DNA from: Pilimelia anulata
GTDB taxonomy: Bacteria > Actinomycetota > Actinomycetes > Mycobacteriales > Micromonosporaceae
DNA length: 64,000 nucleotides
NCBI RefSeq assembly: GCF_014647895.1
Contig: NZ_BMQB01000014.1
Span: 49,218-113,217 of the forward strand
Direction of reading: 5' to 3'
In this document: piece after piece, positions 43,611-53,085 of the stretch
Layout of the letters: each line of letters begins with the position of its first letter
How positions within the stretch are numbered: the stretch's first letter is position 1
The notes under the pieces: model-generated
The model's database searches: none
The model's input: only the letters and a program-made list of their open reading frames with translations
What the model was told of the DNA's origin: nothing
Position numbers and translations under genes: made by a program

Positions 43611-43975
43611 GTGCACAACACGCAGCACCGCTGACCCATCAGCGGGCGACGCCGACGAGCAGTGTACGCCAGATTGAGCAACTTGGATACTTGGCGAGGT
43701 TGGGGCGCGGCGCCGACCCCGACGGGGCGGAGTTCGGCGTCGCTGCGGCGAGCCTCCCGCCAGCGGCGGCAGTCCGGACGACCGCCCCTCGCGAGCACCC
43801 GCCGGCGATGATGGAGGCATGATGGCCGCCCGTGCGGGGAATGCTGTGGGCGTCGTCCGCACACCACCGGTGACCGCAGTACCCATCCGCAGCCGCGACC
43901 CCGCAGTTCCGCGGCCGACCCCGACGCAGCGCCGCGCGGCCGAGCCGCACCGGCGACGATTCTGGAGACCGGAGC
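43611..43975. other. Gene-free region upstream of tRNA-Cys and hypothetical gene
   Basis: No frame shows coding bias. It should hold the minus-strand promoter of tRNA-Cys (TACACT, about 55 bases before the gene) and the plus-strand promoter of the small gene at 43976. No clear repeats. Confidence 0.45.
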
Positions 43976-44263
43976 ATGGCCGAACAGCAGCAGCCCGACA
44001 GCGGTGACACCATCCCCGGCGAGCTGACCGCGCCGATCGCGAACAACGGCGGCGGCGTCATGACCGATGAGGTCGGTGCCGTCACGGGCGAACTGACCCT
44101 CGGTACGCGGGTGGACAAGGGCCGACTGGTGCTGCGCGTGCAGTATCGCGACGCCGACGAGTGGTACGCGGTGACGGGCCCGGCGCTCGACGTACCGGAC
44201 CCGGCCGTACTGCCGCTGCTGCACGCGCTCGCCGCCGGCCTGCTGCACCGCCCCGAGGGATAG
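43976..44263 (+). CDS. Small hypothetical protein
   Basis: 95 residues from ATG 43976 (ribosome site GGAGACCGGAGC). Acidic, no signal peptide or membrane segment. The central part, VTGELTLGTRVDKGRLVLRV followed by Q-Y-R-D-A-D-E-W-Y-A-V-T-G, looks like a compact beta-sheet, and a Leu/Ala helix (VLPLLHALAAGLLH) ends it. I know no family with these features. Strong G/C at third positions argues that it is real. It converges with an XRE regulator. Confidence 0.65.
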   Translation: MAEQQQPDSGDTIPGELTAPIANNGGGVMTDEVGAVTGELTLGTRVDKGRLVLRVQYRDADEWYAVTGPALDVPDPAVLPLLHALAAGLLHRPEG

Positions 44264-44327
44264 GGGTCACGCCCGCGGCCCGGTGACAACGCCGTCGGCG
44301 AAGTCGGCGCGCATCCGAGAGGCTGCG

Positions 44328-45278
44328 CTATCCGTCCGTCCCCGCGGCCGGGGGCGGGTGGTCGGCGGGCTCCCAGGCGATGCCGAGGCAGCCGGGCGGC
44401 ATCGGGCTGCGGGCGATGTGCACCTCGCCCTGTTCACCGACCTGCACCTCGGTGTGTACCCGGTCCGGCCAGCCCTGCCGCTCTCGCTGGAAACGCCAAC
44501 ACCGCTGCGGGCGGGCGTCCGGGGCGAAGGTGACCGTCACGGTGACGTGCGGTGTCGACATGCGGGCGAACCGGCCGAATTCGGTGTCGGGAATGCCGCT
44601 GGTATCGGTGATCCGGAACCGGGCCAGGGCGGTGTCGCCGGCCGGGATGGTCCGGTCGAACAGCAGTTCGGCGACGAACAGCGGGTGTGCGGGATCCCGG
44701 CGCACCCGGCCGAGCCGGCAGTGGGCCAGGGCCTCGAAGCGGAACGTCCGGTCGGGGTCGGGGCACTCGACGCCGTGGTGCGCGGTCACGTACCGGTCCA
44801 CGTCCTCGACGGCTTCCAGTACGAGGAAGGTCTCGATCGAGGCCAGGCAGCTCCCCGCCGTCACGTGGATCTGGTCCCAGGCGCTGATCACCCGCATCCG
44901 GTCGTCGGGCCAGGCGAGTTGTTGGGTCAGCGCCGCGTCCGGCTCGGCGAGCTGGATGTAGTCGGCGAACCGGCGCGACGGGGTCGTGCTGCGCGGGCCG
45001 GGCCCGCGCGGGCGGGGGGTGCCGAGCAGGGTGATCAGGGAGCCGGACGGCACGTCCAGGATGCATTCGAGAACGCCGACCGCGCTGATCGACTCCGGCC
45101 GCTCCGGCCGGCGCCGGCCGGACTGCCACGAGCTGAGCGTGGCCACTCCGACCGGCGAACCGGCGGCGTGCAGGCGCGTCCGGAGGCGCTCCAATGACAG
45201 CCCGCGCGCCTTGATCGCGGCGCGCAGCGCCTCGTGGAAGGGCCCTTCGCGCAGGGCCGTGGTGAGGTGCGGCTGCAT
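44328..45278 (-). CDS. XRE-family DNA-binding protein with large C-terminal domain
   Basis: 316 residues. Residues 12-65 form a helix-turn-helix: FHEALRAAIKARGLSLERLR, then A-G-S-P-V-G-V-A-T-L-S-S-W-Q-S-G-R-R-R-P. The recognition helix is unusual, with Val-Gly-Val-Ala instead of the common V-S-x-x-x-I. The C-terminal 240 residues are beta-rich with several His and Cys and no domain I recognise. An imperfect inverted repeat 38 bases upstream is a candidate self-operator. It may sense a ligand through the C-terminal domain. Confidence 0.75.
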   Translation of the reverse strand: MQPHLTTALREGPFHEALRAAIKARGLSLERLRTRLHAAGSPVGVATLSSWQSGRRRPERPESISAVGVLECILDVPSGSLITLLGTPRPRGPGPRSTTPSRRFADYIQLAEPDAALTQQLAWPDDRMRVISAWDQIHVTAGSCLASIETFLVLEAVEDVDRYVTAHHGVECPDPDRTFRFEALAHCRLGRVRRDPAHPLFVAELLFDRTIPAGDTALARFRITDTSGIPDTEFGRFARMSTPHVTVTVTFAPDARPQRCWRFQRERQGWPDRVHTEVQVGEQGEVHIARSPMPPGCLGIAWEPADHPPPAAGTDG

Positions 45279-45315
45279 GGTGTTGGCTCCGGGACCGGGT
45301 GGGCTGCCGACGCTA

Positions 45316-45356
45316 CCCGAGAAACTGATAGTTGTGAATGCCTATCGGCTTTCGGG
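45316..45356. promoter_or_regulatory. Imperfect inverted repeat upstream of XRE gene
   Basis: CCCGAGAAACTGATAG and CCTATCGGCTTTCGGG face each other over 9 bases; the CCCGA/TCGGG ends and GATAG/CTATC cores match, with a one-base offset. Candidate operator of the XRE protein. Confidence 0.4.
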
Positions 45357-45452
45357 TGCGGACAGGTGCTCCCGCGAATCCGGTCCCGGCGCATATCCGG
45401 TTTCTTGCTCTCGGACGTCGATGTCCGCGTCGGTGTTCGAGAGGCGGCTCGC

Positions 45453-46508
45453 TCAGTGGGCCCCGGTGCGAACAGTGATGCGGACGGTGGCGCTGGTCGC
45501 GGAGGCCGAGACGGTCTCGATGACGGTGCCGTTGTCGGTGATCCGGGCGCCGACGTCGAGGTCGGTGTCGCGGTCGTCGGTGGTCGCCGGCGAAGGGTCG
45601 ACGAGGTCGGATCGGCCGTACCGGCCCTGCTCGGTCAGGTGGAGCTGCACGCCCTCACCGACACCGACGTCGATGGTGGTGCCGTTCTTCCGGTAGGCGA
45701 CGGTGATCCGCTTGCCGGACGGGTCGCGCGGGATCTCCAACACCCGGGTCCCGGTCACCGAATCGGCCGCGTGCAGCGGTACCAGCGTGTAGGTTCCCGA
45801 TTCCGCTACGGTGACGTGCTGCGCCGGCGCCAGCCACCCCTTGTGCAGCAGCTCCGGAGCGGCCAAGCCGCTTTGATAGCCGCCGCCGCCCATGGGCGAG
45901 GAGCCGCGGTAGCCCGCATCGGCGCAGTTCGACAGGGTGCCGGCCGAACAGGTGACGGTGCCGAGGTGGTCGAAGCCGAAGTTGTGGCCGAGTTCGTGGA
46001 CGACCCCGCTGGGGTTTCCGTACTCGTCCGGCATCCACGTGGTCGACCCCGGCATTTCACCCAGGCCGCCCCAATCGCAGCGAGCCAGTCGGTTGGGGAA
46101 CCAGACGGCCAGTGAGTCGAACTGCGCGATTCCGTTGGCGGACAGGATCTCGCGGGTCTTGGTACGCATCACCCCGGCGTCGCACTTCGCGGCCGCGTTG
46201 ATCGTGAACGGCCCGAGCACGTCGGCCTGCCCCGGCAGGGGAGCGAACCGTACCGCGCCGTTGCTGGCTTCTTCGTAATAGCGCGCGAGCGACGTGCCGG
46301 AGCCGAAGTACATGTCGCGGACCTTGGTTCTGAACGCGCTCGACGAATCAATCTTGTCGTCCGTGAAGTTGATCAGAACGACGGCGATCTTGTGGTCGGC
46401 GAATCCGGCTGCGGCGGCGCCGGCTGCGGCAGCCGACAAAGCCAGCAGGCCGCCGAGAACGGCGGCCGCAACAGTCCTACCGGTAGTGCTCAGTCTTTGC
46501 ACATTCAT
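45453..46508 (-). CDS. Secreted M11 (gametolysin-type) metalloprotease
   Basis: 351 residues from ATG 46508. Signal peptide (VAAAVLGGLLALSAAAAGAAAA), then the metzincin core: zinc motif H171-E-L-G-H175-N-F-G-F-D-H181, i.e. HExxHxxGxxH, with V-V-H-E-L-G-H-N-F-G preceded by a strand typical of M11. S-S-P-M-G-G-G-G is the Met-turn (S-P-M-G). The C-terminal 120 residues are a beta-sandwich with charged Asp repeats (TTDDRDTDLDVG). It should degrade extracellular matrix or cell-surface proteins. It stands downstream of a subtilisin gene but after a terminator. Confidence 0.88.
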   Translation of the reverse strand: MNVQRLSTTGRTVAAAVLGGLLALSAAAAGAAAAGFADHKIAVVLINFTDDKIDSSSAFRTKVRDMYFGSGTSLARYYEEASNGAVRFAPLPGQADVLGPFTINAAAKCDAGVMRTKTREILSANGIAQFDSLAVWFPNRLARCDWGGLGEMPGSTTWMPDEYGNPSGVVHELGHNFGFDHLGTVTCSAGTLSNCADAGYRGSSPMGGGGYQSGLAAPELLHKGWLAPAQHVTVAESGTYTLVPLHAADSVTGTRVLEIPRDPSGKRITVAYRKNGTTIDVGVGEGVQLHLTEQGRYGRSDLVDPSPATTDDRDTDLDVGARITDNGTVIETVSASATSATVRITVRTGAH

Positions 46509-46859
46509 GATTTCGTCCTTCCGTCGGGCGAGCTGATGTCGAGTGGGGACCCAGCCGGAATCCGGACGGCGGCGATCGCACCGGTCCGGCGGATGACCGG
46601 GATCGCGGTGGCCCCCGGCCCGCAACGCCGGGGACCACCGCCCGGGAACGTCGCGGTAGTACCGGACCGTTCTCGATGAGGAATGCATGAGCCGCGGCGC
46701 TGCCGCCGGCGGGTGGGCTGAGTCGCCGTGTGGTTCGGGGCCGCCCGGCCCGCTGGGGCGGTAGTGGGGTGCGGGCCGGGCGGGGTTCCTCGGGTGATGG
46801 CCCCGGCCGGTGGTGAGGCGCCGGCCGGGGCCATCGGGTCCCGCGGGTGGGCGGGACTG
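46509..46859. other. Intergenic region between subtilisin and M11 protease
   Basis: Contains the terminator of the subtilisin gene (46796-46835). The M11 promoter should lie in the left part, but I see no convincing hexamers. No coding frame. Confidence 0.45.
46796..46835 (-). terminator. Hairpin terminator after subtilisin gene
   Basis: GATGGCCCCGGCCGG / CCGGCCGGGGCCATC, 15-bp perfect stem with a 10-nt loop, 24 bases past the stop at 46860. Confidence 0.85.
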
Positions 46860-48074
<1,215 letters not shown>

Positions 48075-48615
48075 CCTGTCTCCCTGGGTGGGGGTGGGCC
48101 CGCTCCGAGGGGTGGGAGCGGGGGTCGGACGATCGTGGCCGGATGGTCCCGACTCGACCACCCCGATACGTCCAACACCGGGTGACATCGATTGTTATCG
48201 ACGTTCGGGAGCCTGCGCCGCAGGAACAGAAAATGCAACGTTTACATATGCGCGTTTCGATCAATTCCATGTAATTGTGTTTCCGCGAGTGACGATGTTG
48301 ACGGGCGTCGCTGTATTGGCAACCCCCGTCGCCGTTGTATCGGTGAATATCCCGGCCCATAACCGAACGCGGTTGATGATCGGGAATCGTTGCTCAAGAA
48401 TCGGCCGCCTTTGCGGCCCGGACAGTCGTGTACGTGCGGTACCCCGGGCTCGGGCCGAGACGGCGCGGCAGCCCGGCCGGCGCCGGGAGAGCGTGCCGAA
48501 TGGCGCACCCGGTCCGATCTCGCCGCCCGACGTGCGCCGGGACCGGGACGGGCGATGAGTCGTCGCGCCCGCGCCCGTCACACCCACGACAGGACACGAC
48601 GAGGCGGAGGATGGC
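48075..48615. other. Gene-free, A/T-richer regulatory region
   Basis: About 540 bases without coding bias. 48190-48400 is clearly more A/T-rich than the rest of the window and probably holds the subtilisin promoter (minus) and possibly that of the sigma-factor relic (plus). CGATTGTTATCG at about 48187-48198 is a small near-palindrome. Nothing else recognised. Confidence 0.45.
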
Positions 48616-49062
48616 GTGATGGGTGCAGGCATGTGGCTGGGGGAACCGGGCGTGAGCGGACTGCGGGAGGTGGACGAGCCGGCGTTCTCGGGGCTGGCGC
48701 AGCGGCACCGGCGGGAGCTGCACGTGCACTGCTACCGGATGCTGGGGTCGTTCGAGGACACCGTGCAGGAGACGCTCCTGCGTGCCTGGCGGCGGCGGGA
48801 GACCTTCGCCGGGCGGTCGACGTTCCGGGCCTGGCTGTACCGGATCGCCACCAACGCCTGCCTGGACCTGCTGGCCAAGCGCCGCCCGGAGCCCGCGACC
48901 GGCGGCGAGGTGCGCTGGTTGCAGCCCTACCCGGATCGGCTGCTCGACGAGCTGCCCGCGGGCGACGCGGACGAGCCGATCGCGGAGATCGTGACGTTCC
49001 ACGACGACCGGTTCCCGCGACTCGGGCTGCCGGAGCGCATGCCGGCGGACGGCACGCCGTAG
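48616..49062 (+). pseudogene. Internally deleted ECF sigma factor (SigG-like)
   Basis: 148 residues where the family has about 320-340. Region 2 is largely intact: HRRELHVHCYRMLGSFED, then V-Q-E-T-L-L-R-A-W-R-R-R-E-T-F and TFRAWLYRIATNACLDLLAK. After P-D-R-L-L-D-E-L-P-A-G-D-A-D-E-P the sequence jumps in frame to I-A-E-I-V-T-F-H-D-D-R-F-P, the end of the C-terminal SnoaL-like domain. All of region 4 (-35 recognition) is gone. A second small in-frame loss removes A-E-D in the usual F-E-D-A-E-D-x-V-Q-E. It may bind core polymerase but cannot select promoters. Confidence 0.75.
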
Positions 49063-49124
49063 CCCCGGCGGGGATCAGTGGCGTTGCGGTGGCGCGGTGC
49101 ACGGTAGCGGTCGACCATGGGGTG

Positions 49125-50054
49125 GTGACCCCATCATCGGATCTGCCGGACCCGAGCGGTGTGCCGGCACCCGCGGCGGGCGGGGCCGGTGCGGGGGCGG
49201 TTCCCGCGCACCGGTACCTGCTGGACAACGCGCGGGCCGAGGCGGGCGAGCGGTTCGTCTGGCTGGCGGAGCTGTTCGACGGGGCCACGCTCGGGCACTT
49301 CGGCCGGCTGGGGGTGGGCCCGGGCTGGCGCTGCTGGGAGGTGGGGGCCGGCGGTCGGAGCATTCCGGGGGCGCTGGCGGCGGCCGTCGGCCCGTCCGGC
49401 CGGGTGTTGGCGACCGACATCGATCCGGTCTGGCTGGACCCGGATGGCGGGTACGAGGTGCGGCGGCACGACGTCGCGGTGGATCCGCCGCCGGAGCCGG
49501 GGACGTTCGACCTGGTGCACGCCAGGCTGGTTCTGGTTCACGTGCCCGACCGGGCCCGGGCGCTGACCACGATGGTCGCGGCGCTGCGGCCGGGGGGCTG
49601 GCTGCTGGTCGAGGACGCGGACACCGCGTTGCAGCCGCTGGCCTGCCTCGACGAAAGCGGCCCGGCGCAGCGCCGGGCCAACCGGGTGCGCGCCGCCGTC
49701 CGGGAGCTGATGCGCCGCCGCGGCGTTGACCTGCGGTACGGCCGCACGCTGCCGGGGGAGTTGCGCGGTGCCGGCCTGGTCGATGTCGCGGCGGCGGGCT
49801 GCTTCCCGGTGGGCGGGGTGGCCTGCGACCGGCTGGAGGCCGCGACCATCCGGCACGTGCGCGCCGAGCTGGTCGCCGCCGGGCTGGTCGACCGCACCGA
49901 GATCGACGCACACCTGGCCGCGGTCGACGCCCGCGAACTCGACCTGACCCTCGCCCCGCTGATCTCGGCGTGGGGACGCCGCCGGAGCCGGGCAGCGCCG
50001 GAACGCGGAACCGGCTCCCGCGGCCCGGACCCGGGCGGGCAGTACCCGCCGTAG
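49125..50054 (+). CDS. Class I SAM-dependent methyltransferase
   Basis: 309 residues; GTG 49125 or 49122 as start. Motif I is C-W-E-V-G-A-G-G-R-S-I-P-G-A-L, the acidic end of strand 2 is V-L-A-T-D-I-D, and TFDLVHARLVLVHVPDRARA plus LRPGGWLLVEDAD are motifs post-I and III of the UbiE/BioC type. No substrate domain is recognisable. It starts 62 bases after the sigma-factor relic, perhaps once its target gene. Substrate unknown. Confidence 0.85.
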   Translation: MTPSSDLPDPSGVPAPAAGGAGAGAVPAHRYLLDNARAEAGERFVWLAELFDGATLGHFGRLGVGPGWRCWEVGAGGRSIPGALAAAVGPSGRVLATDIDPVWLDPDGGYEVRRHDVAVDPPPEPGTFDLVHARLVLVHVPDRARALTTMVAALRPGGWLLVEDADTALQPLACLDESGPAQRRANRVRAAVRELMRRRGVDLRYGRTLPGELRGAGLVDVAAAGCFPVGGVACDRLEAATIRHVRAELVAAGLVDRTEIDAHLAAVDARELDLTLAPLISAWGRRRSRAAPERGTGSRGPDPGGQYPP

Positions 50055-50114
50055 GGCGCCGGGGCACATCGCCGCGCCGGCCGAGCGCGGACCGCGATGA
50101 CCCAACGGGGTCCG

Positions 50115-50279
50115 CTACGGTTCGCGCGAGATCCTGCGGGCCTGCACCACGCCCAGGACGGCAGCGGCGGCCAGCGCGATGAGCCCGAGGATCAGCAGCC
50201 ATTTCACGGCCTTCAACAGCAGGCCGAGCAGGATGAGTACGACGGCCACGATGCCCACGGCCACCAGCAGGGCGCGCAT
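50115..50279 (-). CDS. Small two-helix hydrophobic membrane protein
   Basis: 54 residues from ATG 50279, with GGAG five bases upstream. Two membrane helices (LLVAVGIVAVVLILLGLLL and WLLILGLIALAAAAVLGVV) joined by K-A-V-K, ending in a basic tail R-R-I-S-R-E-P. Similar mini-proteins named 'hydrophobic protein' are common in streptomycetes. Function unknown. The good ribosome site and codon use support it. Confidence 0.7.
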   Translation of the reverse strand: MRALLVAVGIVAVVLILLGLLLKAVKWLLILGLIALAAAAVLGVVQARRISREP

Positions 50280-50676
50280 GAGGTCTCCGTTCGCGGTTCG
50301 CGAGCCGCGGCGGGCTCGGCTGCGTTCGTCATACCCCGCACCGGCTCGGGCCAGTCCTCGGACGGGTTGCCGCGCTGTCGACCCGGGCCCGGGAGTGCAC
50401 GCCGCCGAGGGCTGTCGTTCCGTCGGGTCAGTTCACACCGGGGGTGAGCATCCACGGGCATTCCCGCGGGGTGCTGGTGGGTCGGGGTGGGCGGTGGCGC
50501 GTACCGTAGAAATTCACTAGTGTCGATGGCGCTGGGCTTGGGCAGCCACCCCTGCCGCGCGGCGTACCGTCGCGCGCCCACCCCATCCCCACAGCGGAGC
50601 ACTCGCGCGCGGCTTCACCGCACCATCCTCCTTCCCTATGTGGCCGGGTGTGCTGCTCCAGAAACGGAGTGTCGAC
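50280..50676. other. Gene-free region upstream of streptogrisin-type protease
   Basis: No coding frame. TAGAAA at about 50508 in an A/T-rich patch (GTAGAAATTCACTAGTG) may be the -10 of the protease gene. No recognised operator. Confidence 0.4.
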
Positions 50677-51780
50677 ATGTCGCGTCGCCTCATTGCCGCC
50701 GCAGCCGTAGCGCTCGCCGCTACCGCCGCGGTCGGTGTCCCCGCGTACGCCGATCGGTCCGCACCGGCAGACCCCATGCCGGCCGGGCTCGCCGAGGCGG
50801 TCCAGCGTGACCTGGGCCTCACCCCCGATCAGGCGCGCGCCCGCTGGGCCAGCGACCACCGGGCCAGCCTGCTCGAACACGAACTCACCGACCGGCTCGG
50901 CGCGGCCTTCGGCGGGGCCTGGATCGAGGGCGACGGCCTCGTCGTCGCCGTGACCACCGAGGCCGCCGCCGCCGAGGCCCGGGCCGCCGGCGCGCGGGCC
51001 CACCTCGTCGCGCGCAGCGCCGCCGACCTCGCCGGTGTCGTCGCCGACCTCGACGCGACCCGGGCGCCGGCCAGCGTCGGCTCCTGGGGTACGGACGTCA
51101 GGCGCAACGAGGTCGTCGTCTCCGCCACGTCGGTCCCGGCGGCGGAGTCCTTCGTCGCGGCGGCGGGCGTGCCGCTCGCGGGCGTTCGGATCGAGCGGAC
51201 CACCGAAACGCCGAAGACCATCGCCGACATCATCGGCGGGAACGCCTACTACCCGCAGGGTTCGCGGTGCTCGGTGGGCTTCCCGGTGGAGGGTGGCTTC
51301 GCGACCGCCGGCCACTGCGGCAAGACCGGTACCGCCACCACGCAGCCGACCGGAAGCGTCGCGGGCTCGACCTTCCCCGGCCGGGACATCGCCTGGGTCC
51401 GGATCAGCTCCGCCGACCGACCGGTCGGCGCGGTGAACGACTACAAGGGCGGCCGGGTACCGGTCGCGGGGTCCACCCAGGCGTCGGTGGGGGCGCAGAT
51501 CTGCCGCTCCGGGTCCACGACCCAGTGGCGTTGCGGCAGCATCCAGGCCTTCAACGAGACGGTCAACTACCCGCAGGGTTCGGTCAACGGCCTGGCCAAG
51601 ACGTCGGCCTGCGCCGAGCCGGGCGACTCCGGCGGCTCGTTCCTCGCCGGCAGCCAGGCCCAGGGCGTGGCGTCCGGCGCGTCGGGCAAGTGCCCGAGCG
51701 GCCAGAGCTGGTACCAGCCGCTGAACCCGATCCTCCAGGCCTACAGCCTCACGCTGCTCACCAGCGGCGGAGCGCTCTAG
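50677..51780 (+). CDS. Secreted streptogrisin/alpha-lytic-type S1 protease with propeptide
   Basis: 367 residues from ATG 50677. Signal peptide (LIAAAAVALAATAAVGVPAYA), a long Pro_Al_protease propeptide (residues 30-175; LTPDQARARWASDHRASLLE to ERTTETPKTI) that acts as a folding catalyst, then the mature chymotrypsin fold starting I-I-G-G-N. Triad H213 (T-A-G-H-C-G), D237 (G-R-D-I-A-W), S318 (E-P-G-D-S-G-G-S). Three disulphides are likely. The terminator 51793-51831 follows. A classic actinomycete secreted protease. Confidence 0.95.
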   Translation: MSRRLIAAAAVALAATAAVGVPAYADRSAPADPMPAGLAEAVQRDLGLTPDQARARWASDHRASLLEHELTDRLGAAFGGAWIEGDGLVVAVTTEAAAAEARAAGARAHLVARSAADLAGVVADLDATRAPASVGSWGTDVRRNEVVVSATSVPAAESFVAAAGVPLAGVRIERTTETPKTIADIIGGNAYYPQGSRCSVGFPVEGGFATAGHCGKTGTATTQPTGSVAGSTFPGRDIAWVRISSADRPVGAVNDYKGGRVPVAGSTQASVGAQICRSGSTTQWRCGSIQAFNETVNYPQGSVNGLAKTSACAEPGDSGGSFLAGSQAQGVASGASGKCPSGQSWYQPLNPILQAYSLTLLTSGGAL

Positions 51781-51792
51781 CCCGGCGAACCT

Positions 51793-51831
51793 CATCGGGA
51801 GCTGCCACCCCTCCGGTGGCAGCTCCCGATG
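51793..51831. terminator. Bidirectional terminator between protease genes
   Basis: CATCGGGAGCTGCCACC / GGTGGCAGCTCCCGATG, 17-bp perfect stem with a CCTCC loop, 12 bases after the streptogrisin stop and 5 before the end of the converging subtilisin relative. Confidence 0.88.
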
Positions 51832-51835
51832 TCGT

Positions 51836-52732
51836 TCAGCGCCCACCGGCGCCCGCGGCGTCGCGGGCGGCGTGCGGTGCGGGGCCGGCGTACAGCAGCT
51901 TGTTCACCGTGTCCCGCGCACCGGTGATCACGTCCGGCGTGGCGGCGGCCACCAGGGCCTCGGCGACCCGGGCCGGGGTGGCGGTGGGGTTGGCCTCCAG
52001 GTACAGGGCCGCCGCGCCCGCGACGTGCGGTGCGGCCATCGACGTGCCGCTGCTGCTCTCGGTGGCCTTGTCGTCGCCCTTGCCCCGGGCGCCGCTGGTG
52101 ATGTCGACGCCCGGTCCCCAGATGTCCACGCAGCCACCCCAGTTGGTGAACGACGCCGCGGCGTCGGTCCGCTGGCTCGCCGCGACCGTGATCGCCTCCT
52201 TCGTGCGAGCGGGAAAGGCGCGGCAGGCGTCCTTGCGGTCGTTGCCGGCGGCGAGTACGAACACGACGCCGGCGGCGATGCCGCGCCGGACCGCGTCGTC
52301 GGACGCCTGGCTGACGGGTCCGCCCGGGCTCATGTCGGCCACCGCCGGCTTGACGGCGTTCTCGGCCACCCAGTCGACGCCCGCGACGACGACGCTGCCC
52401 TGGCAGCCCAGCACCCGGACGGTGTGGATCCTCGCCCCCCCCCGGGGGGCCATGCCGCAGGTGGTGCCGGCGTAGCTACGGACGACCCGGCCCCCGTACG
52501 CGCCGGCGATCCGGCGGGCGGCCGCGTCGACCCCACCGCGGGTGGGGGCGTCGTCCCTGACCTTCACGATGTAGCTGCCGGCGATGGCCGCCGGGCTGTC
52601 AGCGGCCAGGACGCGACCGGCGGCCTCCCGCGCGAACGCGCCGCTGCTGTCCACGGCGGAGGCCGCTGCGAAAGCGGTGACGGCGATGAAGGATCCGGCT
52701 AACCGGTGGGTGGAACCGGTGAAGTGGCTCAT
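51836..52732 (-). CDS. Subtilisin-like protein lacking Asp and His of the triad (internal deletion)
   Basis: 298 residues from ATG 52732. Signal peptide and most of an I9 propeptide (SYIVKVRDDAPTRGGVDAAA, R-R-I-A-G-A-Y-G-G-R-V-V-R-S-Y-A-G-T) are followed directly by C-G-M-A-P-R-G-G-A-R-I-H-T-V-R-V-L-G. In the intact subtilisin at 46860 these points are about 135 residues apart. The missing part holds catalytic Asp and His. Ser (S231, G-T-S-M-A-A-P-H) and the oxyanion region remain. The frame is kept. It cannot be a normal protease; it may be decaying or act as a non-catalytic protein. A C9-G6 run at the junction region (52440s) may have helped the deletion. Confidence 0.8.
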   Translation of the reverse strand: MSHFTGSTHRLAGSFIAVTAFAAASAVDSSGAFAREAAGRVLAADSPAAIAGSYIVKVRDDAPTRGGVDAAARRIAGAYGGRVVRSYAGTTCGMAPRGGARIHTVRVLGCQGSVVVAGVDWVAENAVKPAVADMSPGGPVSQASDDAVRRGIAAGVVFVLAAGNDRKDACRAFPARTKEAITVAASQRTDAAASFTNWGGCVDIWGPGVDITSGARGKGDDKATESSSGTSMAAPHVAGAAALYLEANPTATPARVAEALVAAATPDVITGARDTVNKLLYAGPAPHAARDAAGAGGR

Positions 52733-53085
52733 GGTCGTGTTTCCTGGCGGACGGCGGGTGGGTCGCGGCGCACCACTGAAGACAGTGGCAGTGAATGCCA
52801 AATCGTATGTTCGCGAGGTCGGCGTGAGGCAGTATTGAAACGTCGACGGCAATCGTGGTAATTGCGGCGCGCAAACGTGGTTTTCCGCCGCAGTCGAGTC
52901 GTCCTGACCCGAGTCGAATGGGTAGCGGGCAGCCACGACAGGAAGCGGCATCTGTAAATACTTGGTTCTTCAATGCGCGGGCTCCGTCGGGGTAGCGTCG
53001 GGCGGCGGTAGGCCCGCTCGCGGGCTCGCCGCCCCGCCCGGCACCCGCCCACGCCGGTGGACGCCCACTCCGCCAAGGAGGCGTC
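52733..53085. other. Divergent regulatory gap between subtilisin relative and trypsin 4
   Basis: 353 bases without coding bias, A/T-richer at 52790-52970. It should hold promoters for both divergent genes. I find no copy of the shared promoter box here. Confidence 0.45.
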
